DNA of 6,901 nucleotides, taken from assembly GCA_036268995.1 (NCBI GenBank), contig DATATB010000064.1, positions 1-6,901 of the forward strand. The letters are read 5' to 3'. Below are positions 1-6,269 of this stretch, one piece after another. The position numbers and the translations under genes are program-made. The DNA comes from DATATB01 sp036268995. Its GTDB lineage: Bacteria > Planctomycetota > Planctomycetia > Pirellulales > PNKZ01. The notes under the pieces are model-generated. The model searched no databases. It saw nothing but the letters and a program-made list of their open reading frames with translations, and was not told the DNA's origin. Each line of letters opens with the position of its first letter. The first letter of the stretch is position 1.

Positions 1-261
1 GCGGTAAGGCCGAATAAGAGCAAGAAGTGGGAACTCTATGACGTGGCTACTGACCCTAGCGAATCGAAGGATCTTGCCACCGCCCACCCCGAAGTTGTCG
101 CCAAGCTCACCACCTTAGCCGCACAGGCGCATGAACCGGCGAGTGAAGGCAGCTTTTCTAGCACCGACCGCCACGAGCGCGACCGACGCGCCAAGTACGG
201 CAAGCATGATGATCCGAGCTACGTGGCGACCCCCAGCAAAATCATGAAGAAGCAGCCGTAG
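1..261 (+). CDS. Sulfatase (arylsulfatase family), C-terminal end only
   Basis: The reading frame is open from base 1 to the TAG at 259-261, giving the last 86 residues of a protein that starts before the window. Near its beginning it carries W-E-L-Y-D-V-A-T-D-P-S-E-S-K-D-L-A, the signature near the C-terminus of type I sulfatases (WELYDLxxDPxExxNLA), followed by a helical stretch (HPEVVAKLTTLAAQAH) that closes the fold. The catalytic Cys/Ser of the CxPxR motif and the metal ligands lie upstream and cannot be seen. Such enzymes hydrolyse sulfate esters, often on algal or host glycans, and are usually exported. The lysine-rich tail after about residue 50 is low in complexity. A GTG inside the frame at 43 could be mistaken for a start, but the sulfatase motif already begins before it. 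Family assignment is firm; the substrate cannot be told. Confidence 0.87.
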   Translation, partial: AVRPNKSKKWELYDVATDPSESKDLATAHPEVVAKLTTLAAQAHEPASEGSFSSTDRHERDRRAKYGKHDDPSYVATPSKIMKKQP

Positions 262-300
262 CCCCGCCGCCGTGGCTGGGGACAACAACCTGGCTGCGCC

Positions 301-329
301 GCCCTGCGTTGCCGGATGTCTCGCAGGGC
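301..329. terminator. Hairpin downstream of the sulfatase gene
   Basis: GCCCTGCG (301-308) is perfectly complementary to CGCAGGGC (322-329) around a 13-base loop, 39 bases after the sulfatase stop. There is no U-tract on either strand, so this is not a canonical intrinsic terminator. It could still cap or protect the 3' end of the sulfatase mRNA. Confidence 0.35.
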
Positions 330-403
330 AAGAGCACGCAATCGACCGCGCGGCACCGCTTCACTGCCGCTTCGCCGCGCTCACAAGCCCGCAGTCGAGG
401 TTG

Positions 404-430
404 CTGAAGCGACCAGGCTAGCCGCTTCAG
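404..430. repeat. Inverted repeat / hairpin in convergent gap
   Basis: CTGAAGCG (404-411) and CGCTTCAG (423-430) form a perfect 8-base stem with an 11-base loop. Counting G-U pairs, the stem can extend outward by about three pairs. No T-run follows on either strand. It lies between two convergent genes, so a role in transcript ending is possible but unproven. Confidence 0.35.
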
Positions 431-753
431 TAGCCGCCAACCCTGCACCGTGCTGTACGAGATGCCCCGGCGGAATAGCATCGGCGGCACAATGCTTCGC
501 CGTGCTCAACGTGCGGCGCGCCAGCGCGCGAACCACGAGACATGCGGCCGCGGCGCAGCTTGGCCGCGGCAATAGTTCCTCAGAGGGCCGCGCGTCACGC
601 CAATCGGATGCCTTAAGCGGCTCGGCCGGCACGAGTTGGAACCTGCTGGCCACCAACAGTCTGACGGTCAACTCGACGTCGGTGGCGCCGTTCAACGTCG
701 CGGTGGCCGGCACCCCCAACCAACCAATATCAACGTGGCCGATGCCGCCTCGC

Positions 754-769
754 TCGATGTGACCGAAGC
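754..769. repeat. Short direct repeat, copy A (near MFS 3' end)
   Basis: TCGATGTGACCGAAGC is identical to 2323-2338 in the same orientation. Similarity extends to roughly 25 of 31 bases when the strand opposite is read outward from the core. Read on the + strand the flanking codons give S-L-D-V-T-E-A here and S-I-D-V-T-E-A in the other copy. The two copies bracket the MFS gene. Confidence 0.5.
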
Positions 770-821
770 CTTGGACGCCGTCCGAATCCCCAACGCAATT
801 ATTCTGCTCGACGATCGTCTT

Positions 822-2096
822 TCAGGCGGCGTCACAGCATTCGTCGTGGGCGAGCGCGATTGGCAGGCGCAATGCGGCGGGTTGAGCGACGGGACGGCGC
901 AGGGGCGCGGCGAGGGCCACGCTGACGACGGATGCCGCCAGCGCAATGGCGCCGACAATTTGGAAATTCGTCAACGAACCGGTCGCGTCGCTGCCGACGA
1001 TGAGCCCAGCGGCGGACGCCCCGCAGCCCGCGGCCAGGTGCTGAATTGCCGAACTGAGCGTCATGAAGCTGCCCCGGTGCCGCGGATCGATCCGGGCATT
1101 GACCATGGTCATGGCGACGATCATCCGCCCAGTGTTGCCGATCATCAGCCCCGCGGTCACCGCGACCGCGACCCCCAACGGCACGACTGGCAGCGTCGTC
1201 GCCGCGAACATCATCACCCCTCCGGCCGGGGCCAGGCAGGCAAATAGCATGTAGCGGCCGAAGCGATCGGCCAACCGGCCGATCAAGGGCGACGTGAAGA
1301 GCGTCGCGCCGCCGCCGGCCACGTAGACCCAGAACAACTGGCTTTCGTCGATCTTTACATTGATGACGAGATACGAAGCAAGATAAGGCACAACCATGAA
1401 GCCGCCCACCACAACCGAGGCCACGAGGACAAATGCCCAGATGTGGATCGGCCGTGCGAGGGTCGCCGCGAAGTTGGCCAGCGGATTGGGGCGGACGACG
1501 GCGAGATGCGCGTCGAGCCGTGGCAAAAGCCACACGCCGGCTGCCAGCGAAACGACGCCGGGCAGCGCGAGCATCCCAAACGGTGCATGCCAGTCGTCGA
1601 ACTGATTCGCCAACATCAATCCCAGCGGCACACCGACGATCGAAGCCAGCGAGAAGGCTCCCATGAACGTGCCCGTTGCCGCTCCGCGTCGCTCGTCTGG
1701 AAAGACGTCACCGATAATGGTCAGCGCCAGTCCTCCCAGCAGCCCGCCGAAAGCTCCAGTGATGACTCGCGCCGCAAGCAGCAAAGTGTAGCTGTCGGCG
1801 AGTGCACAACTGATCGTACCGAGCGTGAAGCCGCTGACGACGACCAGAAAGCTCCAGCGTCGGTCGAAGCGATCGATCACCAGCGACGTCAACACGGCCA
1901 CCAGCGACGCGCTGAAAGTATAGGAAGAGACGATGAAACTGAACTGCTGCGGACCGATCGCGAGCGAGCGCATGATCCGCGGACCAAGCGGCATGACCAC
2001 CACGAAGTCGACGAGGTTCGTGAACTGCGCCGCCGCCAACACCAGCAACACGAGTCGTTCGCGAAATCGCTGGTTGGAGCCCAGACTGTTCGACAC
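822..2096 (-). CDS. MFS transporter, DHA1-type drug/metabolite efflux family
   Basis: The 424-residue product is hydrophobic throughout and fits the usual twelve-helix major facilitator layout of about 400 residues, so it should be an inner-membrane proton-coupled transporter. Helix 1 carries the FTNLVDFVVVMPLGP stretch common in DHA1 proteins. The loop between helices 2 and 3 has DRFDRR (about 75-80), a form of motif A, and the same motif recurs in the second half as GRLADRFGR (about 273-281), showing the internal duplication. RVITGAFGG is a motif B-like segment, and FPDERRGAATG (from about 132) is the conserved loop between helices 4 and 5. I chose the GTG at 2096 because GAGGA sits 8 bases before it; a TTG at 2135 would add 13 polar residues without a clear ribosome site. 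The gene stands alone, convergent with the sulfatase. Substrate is unknown; sugar, drug or nucleoside efflux are all possible. Confidence 0.9.
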   Translation of the reverse strand: MSNSLGSNQRFRERLVLLVLAAAQFTNLVDFVVVMPLGPRIMRSLAIGPQQFSFIVSSYTFSASLVAVLTSLVIDRFDRRWSFLVVVSGFTLGTISCALADSYTLLLAARVITGAFGGLLGGLALTIIGDVFPDERRGAATGTFMGAFSLASIVGVPLGLMLANQFDDWHAPFGMLALPGVVSLAAGVWLLPRLDAHLAVVRPNPLANFAATLARPIHIWAFVLVASVVVGGFMVVPYLASYLVINVKIDESQLFWVYVAGGGATLFTSPLIGRLADRFGRYMLFACLAPAGGVMMFAATTLPVVPLGVAVAVTAGLMIGNTGRMIVAMTMVNARIDPRHRGSFMTLSSAIQHLAAGCGASAAGLIVGSDATGSLTNFQIVGAIALAASVVSVALAAPLRRPVAQPAALRLPIALAHDECCDAA

Positions 2097-2104
2097 GTAA
2101 TTTT

Positions 2105-2109
2105 TCCTC
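2105..2109 (-). promoter_or_regulatory. Ribosome binding site deciding the MFS start
   Basis: GAGGA on the minus strand lies 8 bases before the GTG at 2096. This favours GTG over the in-frame TTG at 2135. Confidence 0.6.
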
Positions 2110-2322
2110 GTCGCAGCCGACTGCCCACGGCCCAACGCGGCCGCATACTCTGACTTGGAAGATACTGGTCCGCTCGATGGCCCACAATCTCAATTGCTTC
2201 GCGACACCCCACCCCCGCGGTAGAAGGAACTCTGGCAGTCGTCGCGATTTAGGGCGCCGCGCGGCCAGTCGGGCTGCATCCCAGACCGGTATTGCGGGGG
2301 CAACACGCCGCAGCCAATTCGA

Positions 2323-2338
2323 TCGATGTGACCGAAGC
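2323..2338. repeat. Short direct repeat, copy B (upstream of MFS gene)
   Basis: TCGATGTGACCGAAGC is an exact copy of 754-769, same orientation, 1569 bases apart. The reverse complement reads GCTTCGGTCACATCGA and is followed by partial similarity (CGA, GGC and CGG blocks) to copy A. Confidence 0.5.
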
Positions 2339-2422
2339 ATCGAACCAAGCCGCTTCGGAACCGACCGGATTGAGTTCAAAACAAAAGCTTCATTTGCGTA
2401 AGCTGCAGAGCACCCGCCTTCT

Positions 2423-3247
2423 CTATTTTCGCCTTTCGCGAAGCATCTTCATCAGAAACTTCGCCGTCTCGTCCGCGATGACGTGATAGCCTGCCGAGTT
2501 CGGGTGACGGTCGCTATACCAACCAGGCAGGTCGCCGAAATGAGCATCGAGCCGATTGTCGAGCACCTCGACCATCGGCGGATTGCCAAACGTGAACGGC
2601 TTGATCCAATCGCGATGTTTTTCCGGGATTTTGTCCAAAGGAAAACGGCGATAGTTGAGCATGTTCGGCCCTTTTTTTAATTCCGCTAGATACCGCGGAT
2701 AAAGATCGAACAGCGGTAGCTTTTCGTCTTCGGCCACTTTACGCACCAAGGCATTAATCGATTCCTGCGAGTCGGATATGGAATACGGAATCACCGTGGT
2801 GGGAATGAGCACCGCTGTGGGGAAATCTTGGCGCAAGCGAGCAAGCAACCCGTGGAAATCTTTAGGGAAGTTATTCGCAAAGTCTTGGCGCTTGCTCCTG
2901 TCGTTGAGGCCGTAGCGGATGAAGACGTAGTCGACGCCCGGCAGCCCGGCGACGCTGCGATCGTAGCGGCCGCTCTTCATCAGCCGCTCGATGTATTCGC
3001 CGCTGACGCCGAGGTTGATGACGCTGGTGGGGGGCAAATCTTTCTCGGCGGCCAACAACAGCCGGATCACGTCTTCGAACTGCGGGCCTCGCGGATCGAG
3101 CCGCTTCGGAATGCTGGCTTCCGTCGTACTGTCACCCAGCAGGAGAATCTGCAATTTGCCGTCATGCTCGGCACGGACTGCACCAGGCAATACGAATACG
3201 AGCAAGATCGGCAACACGGCCAGCGAACGAATCCAGCGAATTCTCAT
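2423..3247 (-). CDS. Secreted SGNH/GDSL-type esterase
   Basis: This 274-residue protein is a likely carbohydrate or lipid ester hydrolase of the SGNH fold. A signal peptide is clear: Arg-rich start, hydrophobic core about 8-22, and a V-R-A cleavage site after residue 26. The four SGNH blocks follow in order: ILLLGDST with nucleophile Ser40, NLGVSGE with oxyanion Gly80/Gly83, GLND with Asn115, and DRHPNSAGYH with Asp246 and His248 as the remaining catalytic pair. Length is normal for the family. The ATG at 3247 begins a typical signal peptide, though only a weak ribosome site precedes it. It lies 57 bases after the stop of the esterase upstream, so the two are probably one transcript. The neighbouring secreted esterase suggests joint work on acylated polysaccharide. 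Exact substrate (acetyl, feruloyl, lipid) cannot be read from the sequence. Confidence 0.9.
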   Translation of the reverse strand: MRIRWIRSLAVLPILLVFVLPGAVRAEHDGKLQILLLGDSTTEASIPKRLDPRGPQFEDVIRLLLAAEKDLPPTSVINLGVSGEYIERLMKSGRYDRSVAGLPGVDYVFIRYGLNDRSKRQDFANNFPKDFHGLLARLRQDFPTAVLIPTTVIPYSISDSQESINALVRKVAEDEKLPLFDLYPRYLAELKKGPNMLNYRRFPLDKIPEKHRDWIKPFTFGNPPMVEVLDNRLDAHFGDLPGWYSDRHPNSAGYHVIADETAKFLMKMLRERRK

Positions 3248-3304
3248 GAAATCTAAACCCGAGCAAGTTGGTGAGCGCGCAATCGCCGGTGGAACTGCGC
3301 AGCG

Positions 3305-4174
3305 TTAATCCAACAGGCCTTGCGTGCCGAGCCAATGCGCGGCGTGCGATGGCCAGGTGGAGATTTCGGAGTCTTTCCTCGGACGCAGCCCGTAGCCGTG
3401 ACCACCGTTGCCGTAGACGTGCAACTCAGCGGGAATGTTATGCTTCTTTAAGCCGGCGTAGAACAGCACGGTCCCCAAGGAGGAGGAACGGTCGTCATGC
3501 GTGTGGACCAAGAACGTCGGCGGACAGTTTTTCGGAACCGAAATCCCTTCGACCAAGGCGTCTTGTTTCGCATCGTACATATTCCAGGGGTAAATCAAGA
3601 TTGCGAAGTCGGGCCGAGGAGAGGTTTGGTCCGCGTGGTCGATTGGCTCGTACGTCTTCTCTTCACCCGCGCTGAGGAGCCGCGCCGCGACCTGACCACC
3701 GGCCGAAAAGCCGACGATTCCCAACCGATTTTTCTGGATTCCCCAGCGATCGGCCTGAGCACGAATCAAGCCCAGGGCACGCTGAGCGTCTTGCAATGGT
3801 TTGGGCCAGCCGGGCGACTTGTTGTCAGCCGTCGTTCGATAGCGCAGGACAAAAGCCGTCACCCCGTGGCGATTTAACCATTCGGCTGCCTCGCTGCCTT
3901 CGAGATCCGGCACGACCTTGGAGAACCCGCCCCCGGGCAGAATGACCGCGGCCGTGCCGTTCGCTCGAGCCGGCCGATGCACGGTCATCGTGGGTCGCGT
4001 GATGTTGACGACTCGCGTAATCGGCGGGTTCTCACCTTCGCGCGGCGGCAGATTCTCGCCAACTAGCCGCGTGGTTTCGCCGGGGGCGAGGTCCGGCCAG
4101 ACATCCAGCAGTTCTTCGGCACGCGCCAAGGACGCGGATCCGACAACGATGCAGAAGAGCAAATGGCGCAACAT
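3305..4174 (-). CDS. Secreted alpha/beta-hydrolase esterase (acetyl esterase/xylan esterase-like)
   Basis: The 289-residue product begins with a signal peptide (MLRHLLFCIVVGSASLARA, then EE) and continues as an alpha/beta hydrolase of the BD-FAE/Aes type, which removes acetyl or similar groups from plant or algal polysaccharides. Visible motifs are an oxyanion loop LPGGGF (about 79-84), the nucleophile elbow GFSAGG with Ser157, a likely catalytic Asp at 227 or 228 in HTHDDRSS, and His259 in GGHGYG. The set is complete and the length is normal. I chose the ATG at 4174 because GGAG lies 9 bases upstream; a TTG at 4189 overlaps that very site and would put extra residues before the signal peptide. 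It is the first gene of a probable two-gene unit with the SGNH hydrolase. Planctomycete homologues are often labelled endo-1,4-beta-xylanase, which is probably wrong for this fold. Confidence 0.9.
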   Translation of the reverse strand: MLRHLLFCIVVGSASLARAEELLDVWPDLAPGETTRLVGENLPPREGENPPITRVVNITRPTMTVHRPARANGTAAVILPGGGFSKVVPDLEGSEAAEWLNRHGVTAFVLRYRTTADNKSPGWPKPLQDAQRALGLIRAQADRWGIQKNRLGIVGFSAGGQVAARLLSAGEEKTYEPIDHADQTSPRPDFAILIYPWNMYDAKQDALVEGISVPKNCPPTFLVHTHDDRSSSLGTVLFYAGLKKHNIPAELHVYGNGGHGYGLRPRKDSEISTWPSHAAHWLGTQGLLD

Positions 4175-4183
4175 GCGAATCAA

Positions 4184-4189
4184 CTCCAA
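4184..4189 (-). promoter_or_regulatory. Ribosome binding site deciding the esterase start
   Basis: TTGGAG on the minus strand, with GGAG 9 bases before the ATG at 4174. The alternative TTG start at 4189 is itself part of this motif, so it is unlikely to be used. Confidence 0.6.
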
Positions 4190-4334
4190 ATCAAAACCGG
4201 GTCGGGCGCGCTACCGGGACACCTTCTTACAGCCGGCCAGTTGCGGCGGCGCCCATAAGTATGCTCGCATTCGAGATCTCCCGCCAGGGCTTGGATCGCG
4301 GGCTGAGCAAAGGGCTTTCCACGTCCCTTTTCCG
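4190..4334. other. Gap between DUF417 fragment and esterase gene
   Basis: About 145 bases with no coding sequence that I recognise. This is where the missing 3' part of the DUF417 gene would be expected, but none of the three minus-strand frames continues it. It should carry the promoter of the esterase pair, yet no clear -35/-10 boxes stand out. Bases 4297-4318 form an imperfect inverted match to 6222-6244. Confidence 0.45.
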
Positions 4335-4559
4335 CTACGCGAACAGCCTATGGGGGATGAGACTGGGCCACCATTCGAAAGGCCAGAAAATAAGAGGGCC
4401 GTTCTGGATAAAAGGAATCAACGTTTCCGTCTCGTAGGCGAACCACTTCTGATATCCAAACAGTAGAAAAACCAGCACCATCGATGCGCGAACCAGGTGG
4501 TAGTCGAGATCGCTTTTGAAGGGACGGGAGCTGGCCAGATTCTCGACGAGAGAGTTCAT
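4335..4559 (-). CDS. DUF417 (YkgB/RclC-like) membrane protein, truncated N-terminal part
   Basis: Only 74 residues are encoded, whereas DUF417 proteins usually have about 150-200 and several membrane helices. The first 59 or so match the family start: a short polar head, then the first helix (about 23-36) running into LLFGYQKWFAYETETLIPF and NGPLIFW. After that the sequence turns into a Trp/Pro-rich tail without family likeness and stops at a TAG, so homology appears to end near base 4380. No frame downstream resumes it. AAGGAG (4571-4576) inside the last codons of the preceding gene supplies the ribosome site, and only 8 bases separate the genes, so translation was once coupled to the RclA-like gene. 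In Escherichia coli the related RclC is an inner-membrane protein of the reactive-chlorine response. Here only about one helix would remain, so I expect a non-functional remnant. Confidence 0.75.
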   Translation of the reverse strand: MNSLVENLASSRPFKSDLDYHLVRASMVLVFLLFGYQKWFAYETETLIPFIQNGPLIFWPFEWWPSLIPHRLFA

Positions 4560-4567
4560 GGTTATGT

Positions 4568-5965
4568 TTACTCCTTTGTTGGGTTCGACGGAGGATTTGC
4601 GAACAGGCCGACCAAGCCTTCGGCCGCGGTCGGGTGGGTCCAGATGCCGTCGCGCAGGACCGTGTAGGGCATGCCGCCGAGCATGGCCGCCTGGGCGACC
4701 GCCATTAGCTCGCTCGCTTCGGCACCCAGGGCGGTAAAGCCCAGGATCCGGTCATCGCCCCCGATCAGCGCCTTGATGAAGCCGCGCGTCTGCGCCACCG
4801 TAATCGCGCGAAACACGTGGCTCATGGGCAACCGTGCGATGCGGTAGGGCACGCCCTGGGCGCGGGCTTCCGACTCGGTGAGGCCGACGTGGGCCAGCTC
4901 CGGGTCGGTGAACAGGCAGTACGGGATGAGCCGGCCTCGCGTCGTTCGGCTGCCGCCTGCCAGGTTAGCGAGGACGATGTGACTATCGTTCTCGCCGACG
5001 TGCGTGAACGCCGGGCTGCCGGCGCACTCTCCCGTTGCCCACACGTCCGGGGCGCTGGTCTCGAGTCGATCGTTGACGCGAATGTAGCCGCGTGCATCCA
5101 AGTCTATGCCCGCCTTGGCCGCGTCTAGCCGCTCGGTGTTCGGCGTTCGACCGGCAGCCACCAGGATGTCCGAGGCTTCGAGCGTCCTCTGGCTCGCTTC
5201 GGAGCGCAGGCGGAGCGCGACGCCTTTGCCCGATTCTCCCGTTACGCTAACGACCTCGGATTGCAGCAAAACCTCGATGCCCTCGTCCTTCATCACCTCC
5301 AGCAGCGCGTCGGCCACGTCCGGATCTTCGCGTTCAAGCAAGCGCGGACCGCGCCCGACAATCGTGACGCGGCTACCGAACCGCCGCATGGCCTGGGCGA
5401 ATTCCAGCCCGACATAGCCGCCGCCGAGGACGACGAGGTGCTCCGGCAGGCGTTCCAGGTTCAACGCTTCGACGTGCGTCATCGGCGCGGCGATGGCGAG
5501 GCCGGGGACGTCGGGGATGGTGGCGCGTGAGCCGACGTTGATGAAGACACGTTCACCTCGCAGTAGGCGTGTGCCGCCGGCGTTCAAAGTCACGCGCACG
5601 GTTTTCGGCTCCGTGAATTGCGCGTCGCCCATAATGAGCTCCGCACCGCTGGCCCGGAACTTTCCGAGATGCATCTCGACCAGCTCGTTGACCATCTGCC
5701 ATTTGCGACGGGCCACGCCGGCCATATCCACGCGCACCGGCCCGGTCACGACGCCCAGGCCCCGCGTGGGATGGACGAGCGAGACGGCCTTGGCGCTGTA
5801 AATCACATTCTTGCTGGGCAGGCAGGCGATGTTGGGGCACGCGCCACCGACCATCGCCCGTTCGACGACGGCGGTCTTCTGTCCCTGGCTCGCCAGGTTC
5901 CAGCCGATGAGTTTTCCCGCGGCCCCGCTACCGATGATCAGGTTTTGAACTTGCTCGGTGCTCAT
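4568..5965 (-). CDS. RclA-like pyridine nucleotide-disulfide oxidoreductase (mercuric reductase-like)
   Basis: This 465-residue flavoprotein has the full class I disulfide reductase layout. GSGAAG (12-17) binds FAD; the redox pair is Cys43 and Cys48 in GGACPNIACLPSK; GGGYVG (181-186) is the NAD(P)H-binding turn; ATGECAG near residue 313 is the second FAD motif; and the C-terminal dimer domain ends with THPTAAE, supplying His444 and Glu449. It lacks the paired C-terminal cysteines and the N-terminal metal-binding domain of true mercuric reductases. The GMPYTVLRDGIWTHP segment closely resembles E. coli RclA (LPYSILRDQIFTHP), a flavoprotein reported to reduce Cu(II) and protect against hypochlorous acid. 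The adjacent DUF417 gene strengthens that reading. Start ATG at 5965 has only a weak GGAT site. It is the only intact gene in a cassette whose other two members are cut. A generic dihydrolipoyl dehydrogenase name would be less apt. Confidence 0.9.
   Translation of the reverse strand: MSTEQVQNLIIGSGAAGKLIGWNLASQGQKTAVVERAMVGGACPNIACLPSKNVIYSAKAVSLVHPTRGLGVVTGPVRVDMAGVARRKWQMVNELVEMHLGKFRASGAELIMGDAQFTEPKTVRVTLNAGGTRLLRGERVFINVGSRATIPDVPGLAIAAPMTHVEALNLERLPEHLVVLGGGYVGLEFAQAMRRFGSRVTIVGRGPRLLEREDPDVADALLEVMKDEGIEVLLQSEVVSVTGESGKGVALRLRSEASQRTLEASDILVAAGRTPNTERLDAAKAGIDLDARGYIRVNDRLETSAPDVWATGECAGSPAFTHVGENDSHIVLANLAGGSRTTRGRLIPYCLFTDPELAHVGLTESEARAQGVPYRIARLPMSHVFRAITVAQTRGFIKALIGGDDRILGFTALGAEASELMAVAQAAMLGGMPYTVLRDGIWTHPTAAEGLVGLFANPPSNPTKE
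4571..4576 (-). promoter_or_regulatory. Ribosome binding site of the DUF417 gene inside the upstream gene's end
   Basis: AAGGAG forms the last two sense codons (Lys-Glu) of the RclA-like gene, 11 bases before the ATG at 4559. This is typical of translationally coupled operon genes. Confidence 0.6.
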
Positions 5966-5993
5966 GATTGATGATCCGTTTTGTCGTGAAGAG

Positions 5994-6185
5994 TTAAACC
6001 CGGGCCAACTCGCGATCCACGATCACTGCGACCTTGCCCAGTACGCCACGGCCCGCCTTCAGCGACTGCAGTCCCGCGTTGATCGCCTCAACGCTGCTGT
6101 CGATGGTCTGGCTGACGTGCGGGACCACAAGACCTCGCGCGGCCCACTCCATTGCCATTGCCATCCCGCGCTGGAGGGCTTCACC
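5994..6185 (-). pseudogene. C-terminal remnant of a medium-chain (zinc-type) alcohol dehydrogenase
   Basis: Reading back from the TAA at 5994-5996, the frame gives about 63 residues that resemble the end of MDR alcohol dehydrogenases or quinone reductases: EWAARGLVVPHVSQTI, then SSVEAINAGLQSLKAGRG and VLGKVAVIVD, matching the usual pattern of an [A-G-x-(V/L)-x-P-x-V] strand, a helix with A-x-x-x-L-x-x-G, and a final GKxV strand. The coenzyme-binding and catalytic domains are absent: upstream of about 6185 the frame carries no family likeness and meets a TGA at 6255-6257, and no start with a ribosome site is seen. It is co-oriented with and 28 bases ahead of the RclA-like gene, as in an operon. 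I read it as a gene cut off at its 5' side. The family call rests on a short pattern, so it is moderate in certainty. Confidence 0.6.
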
Positions 6186-6269
6186 TTTGGGATTGCTGTG
6201 CGTTTCCTGCGGCCGCGACGAAAAGCCACTTTGCCCAGGCGGCGCAGGTGCCGCTCAGCTTGGTTGAAC

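Larger units (their letters stand above)
262..821. other. 560-base gap between convergent genes
   Basis: No gene can be defended here. The gap lies between the 3' end of the sulfatase (+) and the 3' end of the MFS gene (-), so both transcripts should end in it. It contains two perfect 8-base hairpins (301-329 and 404-430), a GCCGCGGC motif repeated at 547-554 and 563-570, a possible frameshifted coding fossil on the + strand (about 600-800), and copy A of a 16-base repeat at 754-769. Open frames exist on both strands, as expected for very GC-rich DNA, but none has a credible ribosome binding site or a product I recognise. Confidence 0.6.
2097..2422. other. 326-base gap upstream of the MFS gene
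   Basis: This stretch lies between the stop of the SGNH hydrolase and the start of the MFS gene, both on the minus strand. It must hold the MFS promoter, but I cannot pick out a convincing -35/-10 pair. It contains the MFS ribosome site and copy B of the 16-base repeat (2323-2338). The part nearest the SGNH stop (about 2380-2420) is more AT-rich. No terminator hairpin with a T-run and no coding sequence are evident. Confidence 0.5.

Noticed and set aside
262..284. C-rich/G-rich stretch right after the sulfatase stop as an intrinsic terminator
   Set aside because: Only four outer C-G pairs form before mismatches and there is no T-run. The hairpin at 301-329 is better.
381..821. Minus-strand frame that stays open for 147 codons directly after, and in frame with, the MFS stop
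   Set aside because: It could suggest stop readthrough or a split gene, but the MFS protein is already full length, the extension has no domain I recognise, and open frames this long are common at this GC content.
636..1247. 203-codon open frame on the + strand overlapping the MFS 3' end
   Set aside because: Most of it is antisense to the transporter with a low-complexity Arg/Gly/His product. Only the part before about 800 may have a coding past, and that is reported separately.
1443..2153. 236-codon open frame on the + strand, opposite the MFS gene
   Set aside because: It is antisense to a clear membrane transporter, rich in Arg, Gln, Asp and His, and has no recognisable domain. It is the usual mirror frame of a GC-rich gene.
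1708..2379. 223-codon minus-strand frame overlapping the MFS 5' half and its upstream gap
   Set aside because: It runs in another frame through the transporter, is basic and Trp/Arg-rich without a domain, and has no good ribosome site.
4568..5965. True mercuric reductase (merA) as the name of the flavoprotein
   Set aside because: There is no heavy-metal-associated N-terminal domain, no C-terminal vicinal cysteine pair and no mer genes nearby. The C-terminus and DUF417 neighbour fit RclA better.
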